Positions 10,871 to 19,083 of a stretch of DNA of 20,000 nucleotides are shown piece by piece. The stretch's first letter is position 1. The number at the start of each line of letters is the position of its first letter. Where the stretch lies: positions 17,995,846-18,015,845 of the forward strand of contig NC_135555.1 in the NCBI RefSeq assembly GCF_964340395.1, given 5' to 3'. Origin of the DNA: Glandiceps talaboti. Its lineage: Eukaryota > Hemichordata > Enteropneusta > Spengelidae. A program made the translations under genes and the position numbers. Below the pieces are notes generated by a model, which was not told the DNA's origin, did not search any database, and saw only the letters and a list, made by a program, of their open reading frames with translations.

Positions 10871-12605
10871 CCTTGAGGGACTATTGAAATGGGTTGCATG
10901 TATAGCTATGAATGCGTATTTTTATCCACATCTATATATGCCTGCAGCCTGGACAATTTTGTTTTAATTGTACAATATGTATATATATATCTTACCATGA
11001 TTGTTGGAGACTATATTCAAGTGTCTACACCAATATTGAAGACACACAAGTATTTGCCACCCATGTTATTAGTAAGGTAGAATGCACCGACACATTTCCC
11101 TGAAAATCAAAGTGCATCAAAATTCTCTCCAAACTTATAAAGCTTGTTCTTGGTCCTCTTGAAATAATAAAATTAATTTATGGGTTCAATATCTTGTTTT
11201 CAAGGAAATCATCAAACGTTTATTTTCCCATATGTAGAGATAAATGTAGTATTCGACGGCCATATTGGATTCTAAAATAACTTAATTTTGGTGTCATTTT
11301 GACCTATATTCTTACAAATTTGTACACTGACCCCACATTTCTAAATTCTAACTTAGAATATATTGACATGTTCTGGAATAAAGTACCAATTATTGTTTAA
11401 AGAGTTTATTTCTTTAGGCACATTTTATGTCGGTCTAGAAGAGACAGAAGTAATGTGTCAGAGAGAAGTAATTTAACTATGAACCTTGTTTCAATACCTA
11501 TCACGTCCCACTCACAATTCAAACTATTACAGATCAAACTACCATAAATCACATATGTTCTACGAGAACTCTTCGACTATAACTCTAGACGATTAATACA
11601 TGGAGACTCAGTTCAAAAGTCTACGTAAGCCCATGCTCTGCTAATCGTTCTTAAGACATTCGTTTCAAACCTCGACTGCTATGCCACTTCAATCCGGCCC
11701 GAAATTTGGATGGACCCGCGATCACCTTAATTCTCAAGACTTAAGCATTACAAGTCGTTGGCTAGATGTAGTGAGGGTGGACTTTCGTTTTTAGTTATGA
11801 CATATTATTCGTGCGTCTAGTTTTACAGGTCAAAATCAAAGTAAATTTATCAAATATTCAAATAATTCTAGTTATAAATTGTCTCACAGTAAAAGTACTT
11901 GACGTTATGGATCACCTTCCCGGGTTATACAAACGTTGCGTATAAATGGTTTGTTGCCACGGGAGAGCACACAAACACGCAAAGGGTACGAACTCGTGAA
12001 CAGCGTGACCTTATAGACGCCATAATGAATTCAGCCAACAAGTTGAACGACAACATGTAAGGTATGTCAAAAATAAGTTTAGACGTAGGAATACTGCTGA
12101 AGACTAATGTATGTTATTGAGTCAGATTATGATCGCCGAACTCTTCACAATCACAGAACATTTAATGGTTCAACTTTGAGGACAACAGTCCAGCTTTCTA
12201 CTATATCCCAATGCACATAATGGCGAAATATGTTGGTAGTATTATACGAATACAATAGGTGGTAATACCCAACACGATTTGACATACTCGAGTAGACCAA
12301 AACTGAATGTAGGCTTTTCGCATTGTTTGAGTACTCACAAACTTGTAATGTTTTATTTTGGGGACCTTGCCATAATCGTGTCATTAACCCAACAGGATGA
12401 CCTAGCCTTGTATTCCAGCCTTGTGTTAGAATCACTTTAACAACTCAGATATGAACATTTCATGGCAAAACTAGTTGAAACTAGCTGATCTCCAATTAAT
12501 GTTGGTAGGCTTGAAAATATTTGTGAAGAGGTAGGTGATATTATGAGCGAAAGACTTGACAACCAGAGTGAGTATTGAGTGCGGTCATTGTGTGCTTCGG
12601 AGTTG
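10871..12605. other. Non-coding stretch, nothing recognised
   Basis: There is no recognisable exon or RNA gene. A TATAAA at 11941-11946 is followed about 120 bp later by a donor-like AG|GTATGT at 12062-12067, but the frame between is tiny. A minus-strand open frame of 94 codons (12151-12435) has no recognisable domain. Confidence 0.4.
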
Positions 12606-12630
12606 ACAATAGTTGCCTATTGTGACGTCA
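12606..12630. promoter_or_regulatory. Perfect CRE palindrome beside a 7-bp inverted repeat
   Basis: TGACGTCA at 12623-12630 is the full consensus site for CREB/ATF bZIP dimers. Immediately left, acaatag-ttgc-ctattgt forms a perfect 7-bp inverted repeat. The site is about 0.74 kb upstream of the CUB gene start. Its presence is seen directly; any role in that gene is inference. Confidence 0.4.
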
Positions 12631-12734
12631 AATAATGTGACACTATTGTTTGGCCAGCTAAAATGTCAGTAGCCTGCACGTGTTTTCGTTTAGGTGGTAA
12701 CCGGTACCAACCCCTACTGTCTAGTTAAGTTTAC

Positions 12735-12970
12735 AATGTATGTATGTATGTATGTATGTATGTATGTATGTATGTATGGATGGATGGATGGATGGATGGA
12801 TGGATGGATGGATGTATGTACATGTATGTATGTATGTATGTATGTATGTATGTATGTATGTGCGTGTATGTATGTATGTATGTATGTATGTATGTATGTG
12901 TGTGTATGTATGTATGTATGTATGTATGTATTTATGTATGTATGTATGTATGTGTGTGTGTGTGTGTGTG
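12735..12970. repeat. ATGT/ATGG tetranucleotide array
   Basis: The array has ATGT units, a block of ATGG units (about 12777-12813), several more ATGT blocks broken by GTGC/GTGTGT interruptions, and a closing GT run. Open frames through it (Met-Tyr-Val-Cys or Ile-His-Thr repeats) are repeat artefacts. Confidence 0.95.
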
Positions 12971-13003
12971 AAGTTATTATGTACAATGTAATATAAGTTT
13001 ATC

Positions 13004-13022
13004 AGAACTTACGTGAAGTTCT
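13004..13022. promoter_or_regulatory. Palindrome AGAACTT-ACGTG-AAGTTCT
   Basis: Seven-base perfect arms flank a 5-bp spacer, 22 bp upstream of a TATA box. The form suits a dimeric transcription factor. It resembles but does not match a heat-shock element, since the GAA and TTC units have the wrong spacing. Function is inferred only from position and symmetry. Confidence 0.3.
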
Positions 13023-13044
13023 TATGAAGATGGAAAGTGAACAA

Positions 13045-13054
13045 TATATAAAAG
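13045..13054 (+). promoter_or_regulatory. Candidate TATA box for the CUB gene
   Basis: TATATAAAAG lies about 310 bp upstream of the proposed start codon. Transcription would begin near 13075. The leader would then contain an upstream ATG (13196, 36-codon frame) unless a 5' UTR intron is removed; cacatttttacag ending at 13330 is a reasonable acceptor for such an intron. No transcript evidence is available. Confidence 0.35.
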
Positions 13055-13364
13055 TTCAAAATTAATTCTCAATAATCGGGTCGGTCATTTCCAGTCAAAG
13101 GACAAAAGGGCAGAAATTATTGACAAGCTATTTGAGGTTTGTTATTTCTTCCCAAAGTTGAATTATTCAAATTTCTTTTAATTTTGATTTGAAACATGAA
13201 TTCAAATCGTTGTCATATACGAAAACCCACCAACGTACGGTTTGACCTTGACCTGAAATATCTACTTGTTGACTGCTATGACATTATGTCATGCGACAAC
13301 AAATAACATGTAATCTCCACATTTTTACAGAATTTACATATAGTCTCCAGACAAGATAAGAAAG

Positions 13365-13413
13365 ATGAGTTCCCATTGGATATTACTTATCATATTAATA
13401 GCAACCTACTTGG
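13365..13413 (+). CDS. Exon 1: start codon and signal peptide
   Basis: The ATG has A at -3 (agaaagATG). It encodes MSSHWILLIILIATYL, a short polar start followed by a hydrophobic core typical of a secretory signal, and ends with one base of a split codon at TTGG|gtaagt, a perfect donor. It is placed as the first coding exon because the next confident exon begins in the matching phase and starts a CUB domain after a few residues. Confidence 0.75.
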
Positions 13414-15321
13414 GTAAGTCTCGCAGTGACAAACTGTATATCGATTTCAATAATGAAATAGTTGTCAAAACTGGTTTTGTATTTTTAACTAGTTTTACAT
13501 TTTATAGCTGACAACGTTGCTATTGACAAAATGAAGAGTTGTTTTTTAGACCTATTCAAAGATATAACTAAGAATAGTGTTTCAAAATGTATTAGTCTAC
13601 GAGCTACTATGCTACTAGCAATCATTGAAAAACACATTTTCCGGGGGAGGAAAATTATTATTTCCACACCGTCAATTGTAAGTGGCAGAAAGGTGTTGCT
13701 TGTTTGACCTCTACAGTACATACAGTGTCATATACAAACATGCTAAATAGTTTCACAAACACGTGGGTCGAGTTAACATACAATTGGAGTAGACATTACA
13801 AAACCGTTCTCACTCGATATTTCGAAATAAAAACGCATAGTTCTTGCATTATGTAGTGTAGTGTTGTGCTGTGTTGTGCGGTGCCGTGTTGTGTTATGTT
13901 GTGCTGTGCTGTGCTGTGCTGTGTTGTGTTGCATTGCGTGCTGTACTGTGCTGTGCTGTGCTGTGTAGTGAAGTGTAGTATAGTGTCTTGGCCTGCCTTG
14001 CCATGCGTTGCCTTGAATTGCGTTGTGTTGTGTTGTGTTGTAGTAAATGAAAAATATAACATTTTCCTTGACTATGTCACTCCAAAACAAGTATTTGTGT
14101 TTCATCCATTACAGTACAGAGAACACTTAGCGACTGTACTTCAGATTTCACAGGATCTACAGGAGATATATTCTCCCCAAACTACCCTAATTTTTACAAT
14201 AGCAATGAAACGTGTACTTATACAATAACAGTCAGTTCGAGCTACCAAATAAAGGTAAGTTGAAGATAGTTTTATCAAGAATATAGTAGCATACATACCG
14301 ACATTTAATTTCTGAATTTCATTTGGATTAATAAAGTATATATTACACCTACCTACCTACCTACATACCTACATACATACATACCTACCTACCTACCTAC
14401 CTACATACCTACATACATACATACATACATACATACATACATACATACATACATACATACATACATACAGACCATGTAACTACATATAGACATACCATGA
14501 GGCGTGTACTGGAGGGAGTTTATCACAAATGGGTTGTCGGTGGCCGAGCGGTTAGCTCGAACGCCTCTTACCTCTGCAGCCTGGGTTCGAACCCGCCTGA
14601 ACCACGCTGTGGGTAAGAAGAGTGTCGTTCAGTTTGACTCTACCGAACAACGCAGGTTTTCCCCTGGTACTCCGGTTTCCTCCTGCATTAACACTGCACT
14701 TTCCTCCTGTTATTGGGTAATGCCTGTTGGGTGGTTAATAAATAAATAGATAGATGTTTACAAATAATGTTAATCAATGAATATCGTTTTGTTTCGCAGT
14801 TGCAGTTCAATTTCTTTGACACTGATTCTCAAACGGACTTTGTCCACGTATATAACGGAGAAACCGCCGTTGAAGAACAGCTTATCGATAGCTTCTCTGG
14901 TACATCGACACCACCTGTTGTCTTTTCATCGGGATATACTCTGCTACTTGTATTTGAAACAACAGACAGCTCCACCGTAAAAGCTGGTTTCTACGCAACG
15001 TACAGCACAATACCAAATGGAAATACAATAGGTCAATGTGGAGGTACATATACGTCATCTACTGGTGTCATTACGTCACCGTTATACCCCCAAGATTATG
15101 GCCATAACTTAGACTGTTCATATGCAATACTAACAGGCTCAGGCAACGTTATTGAGGTAAGAAAACTGTCAAATATCACACCATTGGAGCGCAATTTATG
15201 ACAGCGATTTCTAGTGTAAAATGTTGGTAAAATTTAAATTATTATTTCTTCTCAATGGTAGTACATGTATGCTGACCCAGTTTTTACCTCCCGTAAAGTG
15301 AGGCATTGCTGTTGCTTTGTC

Positions 15322-15384
<63 letters not shown>

Positions 15385-17849
15385 ATGTATGTCTGTCTGT
15401 ATATCTATATAGCTAATTAGTATCTGTTCGCCGGTGGACACGAAAGCAATTATAATACGATACTACAAATACTAATAAATATGTGGGGAGCATATTGCCT
15501 TATCTGATCGCAAGAAGCAACTATTTTGAGAATGCAAATTTCAAAATTTATCCACGGTTTTGCATATTTGTTGATTCTTGTTGAATGTAACTTTTTCTTT
15601 TTTGCTTAAACTTAAACTTCAAGATTACGTAATAATTCGTACGTGTTGATCCTGTGTTGGTTCTGACTGTATGTATGTATGTATGTATGTATGTATGTAT
15701 GTATGTATGTATGTATGTGTGTGTGTGTGTGTTTGTTTGTGCGTCTCCCCGTGCCACCATTTTCTCAAACTTTGCCTCTTGCCATCTTAAGAAGGATTTG
15801 TTTTCATGAGATAATACTTGGCATGTGTACACAATTTTTGTGACGCAGTGTGTGATAAATATTTCGCATTAATTGCATAATTATTCTTATCATGAAAGCA
15901 TTTTCTCAAAAATCGTTGGTTCAAAAGAATTTAGATTTGACACATGTGCAATATGGTCATGTCTAGATCTGAGTGTATATTTTAAACTGTGCATATTATT
16001 ACACTTATTTGCATATTATGACATTTGTTATTGTTTCTTTATCTGCAGAATAGGATTTGGCTAAATGATAAGTTGGAAATGTAATAATAACCGTTTGTTA
16101 CTCTCATTTTGTCACAATCTGTTTATGTTAATATTTGTATGATCAGTATTTCAATCAAAGCATTTTCTAAATATCACTATTATTTCAAGAAGTACATCAA
16201 ATGAAAACTCTAGGGCATTTAGTCCAGGAACTGTTGATATCGAGCGAACTTCGAATTCGTGTATAATAATTATTCTTATAAGTTGCATACCACTTTCCAA
16301 AATTAGTTGATCTTTCATATATCAAGTACTTGTTTGTATTGTAAAATACCTGCCAAAGGTTCATTTCGTTTCATGAGTGAAAGCTTTGCCTACTTAAACG
16401 CATAATCAATATTATTGTATTCTGTAATAACAACGTACATTCAAAAACTGCAGGCACTAATGGACTTGTATCTATCCACATATCCTTTATGAATCCCTTG
16501 CATATCAATTAAACTAATTTGCATAAGGACCAATACAGTCTTTTTGTTATGAAAAATTTGTTTTAAAAGAACAGGATGACTTACAGAAGAATGGTACATC
16601 ATTTATTGTGAGATAACTGTTTACGCATGTGTTTGTTTAAACGTAGCATAACTAGTATTATCATCACATAATTTCATTAATTCATCACTTTATATGAGAA
16701 ACTATCATTCGGGAGCACTCTCAGTTCATATCTTGTAATAAGCTGTTTACTTATGGTAACGAATTGTAGCGTATATCATGCATGATGGTAGCTCTAAATT
16801 TTGTCTGTCATGGGAGGATATAGTGACGACATCATAGCACATATTTCTGGCAGATATGATGGGTACATATTACTAATAATATTATAATAATTTGCATAAT
16901 TACCAATGGAGGAATATGTCGTTGCTGGCAGCTTAATCGTTTCTCTTTTTTTCAAATTAAGTGAATATATTGGCAATATAATGAATCGTACTTTTTATAA
17001 ATTAATAATTACATAATATTGAATCAATAATTTGAAATCGGATATCTTACCAATTGTTAGTCAAATGTCAAAAGGGGTGAATAGATATATGACGCCATGA
17101 GGCAACATGTCGTAAGAATGTAATAACACATTCTAGGTTTTATAATGTGCATAACACGACTTTACATATACACAGTCATAACTCAACGTTTTGTACATTA
17201 TTTTTATTGACAGCTCGAATTTGTGTCATTTCATACGGAGTACAACAACGACTATGTAAATGTGTACGATGGATCAGTGGTAGAGGGTGAGTCTCTTGGT
17301 GAATTTTCCGGAGATAGGTTTCCCGGAGTTGTGACTTCTACAGGGCCAAGTATGTACGTTCATTTCACCTCTGACAGCTCTGTAGATAAATATGGATTCT
17401 CAGCAATATATCGCGCTGTGTCTGAAGGAAATGGAGAAACCAAGAATGTGTATTCGAGTAAGTATCGATGACTAATCGCTATTGTTTTTGTAGTGGCGCC
17501 ACACTGAAAGGTAGGAGACTATAAGAGGTTTGATAAAAAAAAAAAAGAGTGTGTCCTTGGCAGTAATTACCAAATTTTAGCTTTTAGAAGTTTGCATCAA
17601 TTAAAATCAGAAGCGTAGTAGCCCTTTTTGCCATCTATTTTTTACTCTTCCGTTGATTTTTTTAAGGTAATTGTTGAACACGTTGACAGTTTAAATCTCC
17701 GCGCATTAAAATGTATGGCAGTGAAATATCTGTTCGCTTCAAGAAGGGAAAATTAATTAGCAAAGTATAAAAAAAGAACATACTCACGAATTAAAAGAGG
17801 CCCAGATCTCTCTAAGCATTTGGGTTAGAAATCCATGAAGGATATAATA

Positions 17850-17907
<58 letters not shown>

Positions 17908-17982
17908 CGCGCTTTCGAGTACGTATGCATGTATGTTTATATAATATTATATGTTTGTTTACATATATATAATATATATATA

Positions 17983-18064
<82 letters not shown>

Positions 18065-18679
18065 ATGTATTCTTGCTAGCCTCTATACACATAACTATTT
18101 TATCATTTTTTTCTGTCTTTAAAGTGGCACAAGCTGAATTTGTACATTTGTACACAAGTGATATCAACCATCGATTAAACTATAATGCATTATAGTGGTA
18201 TTGTTGACGCATCGCCTTTTATGACATTACAGTTGTTACAACACTTGATTGCAAGCAATGTAGGGGTTTACACGACATTCTTCATACATATAAAAAATTA
18301 CTTCATCATTTATAGAATATGTTTTTATACCAAGTTTCTATTCAGTCAATTGCAAGTGATGCTTAAGTATGCTTCAGTAAGTAGAACACTGCACGTACCT
18401 TTGAATTTGAAACGAAAATGTACTCCCCAAACCTTATAAACTCAGCTTGTGTCATAATGAACGTATCTTTCTGTATGAACTTATCTTGTCGCTGTTCTCT
18501 TGACAGTATGCAGTGATAATGAGGGGAACGCCATCAGTGGTACTATTCAGTCACATAGTTCGTATCCCGAAGATTACCCAACGAATACCGAGTGCATTTT
18601 TTACATTGGCGGCGTTAGCTCCTACCAAAGTATTTACCTAACGTTTCAATCAATAGATTTGTATAATGGTTGGTATTAA
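13365..18679 (+). CDS. Spliced multi-CUB-domain extracellular protein, 3' end uncertain
   Basis: The exons are 13365-13413, 14115-14254, 14800-15156, 17214-17457 and 18507 to about 18668-18679. All junctions are GT-AG and phases match (1, 0, 0, 1). The protein has a hydrophobic leader (residues 1-16), CUB1 (about 24-131), CUB2 (143-248), an acidic/polar linker, and the first half of CUB3 (from 265). CUB hallmarks are present: SPNYP, TSPLYP, DFVHVYNG, DYVNVYDG, TSDSSVDKYGF. CUB domains are extracellular beta-sandwich modules that mediate protein or ligand binding. Each complete CUB keeps C1-C2 (24/50, 143/169) and lacks the second cysteine pair. Acidic residues suited to Ca2+ binding remain, clearest in CUB2 (E191, D195, D236). 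One N-glycosylation sequon, NET, starts at residue 47. No protease, EGF or transmembrane segment is seen, so the paralog class is unknown. The gene probably continues beyond 20000; otherwise it ends truncated at TAA 18677. Confidence 0.85.
13508..13677 (+). CDS. Candidate additional exon (1b) in intron 1
   Basis: A T-rich tract ending ttttacattttatag provides an acceptor at 13507, and ATT|GTAAGT provides a donor at 13678. The 170-nt interval is fully open in the phase set by exon 1. It would encode about 57 residues, starting ADNVAIDKMKSCFLDLFKD and including KCISLRATMLLAIIEKHIF, with two cysteines and a helix-like pattern. Inclusion leaves phase 0, so exon 2 would have to start at 14120, using the second of two acceptors in ttacagtacag. 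That restores the CUB1 frame exactly. Against it, the opposite strand is also open here, and I recognise no family. It may be a cassette exon, a constitutive exon or chance. Confidence 0.35.
13853..14041. repeat. TGTGC/TGTTG pentanucleotide tract in intron 1
   Basis: Pentamers of the types gtgct, gtgtt and gtagt repeat for about 190 bp. A diverged middle part has cctgc/cttgc/cattg variants. The plus strand is almost devoid of A in places, giving strong G/T strand asymmetry. Cys-Cys-Val-like and His-Asn-Thr-like open frames across it are artefacts. Confidence 0.9.
14115..14254 (+). CDS. Exon 2: N-terminal half of CUB1
   Basis: The acceptor cattacag at 14114 gives a codon split G|TA, then QRTLSDC. 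The domain starts at C24 and shows GSTGDIFSPNYPNFY, the classic first strand-turn region of CUB, with C50 in NETCTY. The exon ends at ATAAAG|gtaagt, phase 0. A second acceptor 5 nt downstream (exon start 14120) would fit only if the candidate exon 13508-13677 is included. Confidence 0.88.
14347..14469. repeat. CTAC/ATAC microsatellite in intron 2
   Basis: Blocks of CTAC and ATAC tetramers alternate and end in a long pure ATAC run. It lies directly upstream (about 60 bp) of the SINE in the same intron. Confidence 0.95.
14531..14754 (+). mobile_element. tRNA-derived SINE in intron 2
   Basis: The head contains an A box (TGGCCGAGCGG, 14541-14551) and a perfect B box (GGTTCGAACCC, 14584-14594), the internal RNA polymerase III promoter of tRNA-derived SINEs. 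The A-box region resembles Leu/Ser-type tRNAs. The body contains ggttttcccctggtactccg followed by gtttcctcctgc, which looks like the conserved central domain shared by many invertebrate SINEs (recalled, not searched). The tail is AATAAATAAATAGATAGATG. The flanks gtttatcacaaat and gtttacaaat could be an imperfect target-site duplication. It lies in the same orientation as the host gene. Confidence 0.85.
14800..15156 (+). CDS. Exon 3: rest of CUB1 and first half of CUB2
   Basis: The acceptor gtttcgcag gives L64. The motif LQFNFFDTD completes the CUB pattern I-x-L-x-F-x-x-F across the junction. It continues with DFVHVYNG, FSGTSTPP and TTDSSTVKAGFYATY, ending CUB1 at about residue 131. A short linker leads to C143 (QCGGTYTSSTG), then TSPLYPQDY and NLDCSY. 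The exon ends at VIE|gtaaga, phase 0. In CUB1, Ser96 stands where the fourth cysteine normally is (FCG), and no third cysteine precedes DFVHVY. The 119 codons are uninterrupted. Confidence 0.92.
15257..15383. repeat. Repeat head plus (GT)n tract in intron 3
   Basis: The phrase ttacctcccgtaaagtgagg contains a small inverted repeat (cctc/gagg) and runs into CTGT units and then a GT run at 15326-15383. The head may belong to a dispersed repeat that carries its own microsatellite. Confidence 0.7.
15669..15731. repeat. (ATGT)n then (GT)n microsatellite
   Basis: About twelve ATGT units pass into a short GT run. The opposite strand gives a spurious Ile-His-Thr frame. Confidence 0.95.
15732..17213. 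other. Remainder of intron 3, AT-rich
   Basis: No additional CUB-like exon is visible and none is needed, because exon 3 joins exon 4 inside CUB2. Three copies of the octamer ATTTGCAT occur on the plus strand at 16007, 16517 and 16890. The rest shows no recognisable element. Confidence 0.55.
17214..17457 (+). CDS. Exon 4: second half of CUB2 and linker
   Basis: The acceptor tttttattgacag gives LEFVSFHTEYNNDYVNVYDG, then LGEFSGDRFPG and TSDSSVDKYGFSAIYRA, the full C-terminal half of a CUB. E191, D195 and D236 lie at positions equivalent to the Ca2+ ligands of calcium-binding CUB domains. Ser214 replaces the usual fourth cysteine and the third is absent. A polar linker (SEGNGETKNVYS) follows. 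The exon ends TCGA|gtaagt, phase 1. The intron before it sits at the same position as the one inside CUB1. Confidence 0.92.
17855..18060. repeat. (GT)n-(GC)n and (AT)n microsatellites
   Basis: The GT run (17855-17898) passes into gcgcgtgcgcgc, and after about 50 bp a nearly pure AT run fills 17962-18060. Open frames here (Cys-Val, Ile-Tyr repeats) are artefacts. Confidence 0.95.
18118..18455. mobile_element. MITE-like element, copy B, in intron 4
   Basis: The left end tttaaagtggcacaagctga and the right end ataaactcagcttgtgtc match those of copy A at 7487-7806. Shared internal words include atgacattac, ttcagtcaat, gtgcttcagtaagta-like text and the 3' block ataaactcagcttgtg. Copy B is slightly longer because it has an extra segment (around 18395-18430) before the right end. 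It has no coding capacity. It begins 57 bp after the AT tract and ends about 50 bp before exon 5. Confidence 0.72.
18507..18679 (+). CDS. Exon 5: first half of CUB3, 3' boundary unclear
   Basis: The acceptor tgttctcttgacag completes a split codon (A|TA) and gives ICSDNEGNAISGTI, then SSYPEDYPTNTEC and YLTFQSIDLYNGWY before TAA at 18677. The pattern C-G-x-I-S-YPxxYxxNxxC is the N-terminal half of a CUB (C265, C293). Unlike CUB1 and CUB2, the coding sequence runs through the conserved intron position (Y|L). Possible donors are GTTGGT at 18669 or GTATTA at 18673, both weak; GTATAA at 18661 is weaker still. Either the exon ends at one of these and the rest of CUB3 lies outside the window, or the gene is truncated here. 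Confidence 0.75.
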
Positions 18680-18745
18680 TTTCATTTTTCAATAAGTAAT
18701 GGTTTATTTTCATCGAAGTGTTTGATGTTATCGTTCATACCTCTG

Positions 18746-19083
18746 GTGGCCATATGGATGAGGATTGGATATTTAATTTGGATTTGTTAATTTATAAAAC
18801 AATTTTATCAAGGCCAAAAAATCAATGTGAAATAACATAGGCCAAGTCTGTTTTACATTGCAAATGCTATATAAAAAAATGTGTAAAAAAAATGTTTGTT
18901 AATGTACACGTACAATAACAAACATGTTACATATTTATCAGTCTTTTGTAATTTATTGAGTTATAAACAAGGACTTGACATATGTTGTTTAACAATTGTT
19001 TTTTTTCAAGTAGGACTCTGTGACAAAATAGTTTTATAAATTAAAAATCCAAATACATATTCAATTCTCATCCATATGGCCAC
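18746..19083. mobile_element. MITE-like element with long inverted ends
   Basis: The left arm gtggccatatggatgaggat and the reverse complement of the right arm, gtggccatatggatgagaat, begin inverted repeats of about 62 bp. These continue through tttggattt, ttaatttataaaac and attttgtca/attttatca with few mismatches. The centre (about 210 bp) is AT-rich and non-coding. No clear target-site duplication is visible. It lies 67 bp after the stop of exon 5. The arms are long enough for the transcript to form a hairpin. Confidence 0.8.

Larger units (their letters stand above)
17458..18506. other. Intron 4, filled with repeats
   Basis: It contains a poly-A stretch near 17536, a (GT)n run at about 17855-17898 followed by GCGCGTGCGC, an (AT)n run at 17962-18060 and the MITE-like copy B. 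The alternating purine-pyrimidine GT/GC/AT sequence over about 200 bp could adopt Z-DNA or cruciform structure. Confidence 0.8.

Noticed and set aside
11941-12067. Possible TATA box and non-coding first exon with GTATGT donor
   Set aside because: Only a 12-codon frame, more than 1 kb from the gene, and no evidence that it splices to exon 1.
12151-12435. 94-codon minus-strand open frame
   Set aside because: No recognisable motif, no splice pairing, and no repeat similarity noticed.
12694-12996. Overlapping open frames in several frames with Met-Tyr-Val-Cys or Ile-His-Thr repeats
   Set aside because: Artefacts of the ATGT/ATGG array, where all frames are open.
13773-14228. Plus and minus open frames of 88-120 codons
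   Set aside because: They come from the pentanucleotide tract. The plus frame also crosses exon 2 out of the CUB frame.
14531-14604. Functional tRNA gene
   Set aside because: A and B boxes are good, but the acceptor and anticodon stems do not pair convincingly and the sequence continues into a SINE body and tail.
17851-18195. Open frames with Cys-Val and Ile-Tyr runs
   Set aside because: Artefacts of GT and AT microsatellites.
18720-18751. VFDVIVHTSGG as the missing CUB3 strand
   Set aside because: Resembles the CUB VxVYDG strand, but it runs straight into the MITE arm, lacks a good acceptor and has no downstream continuation.
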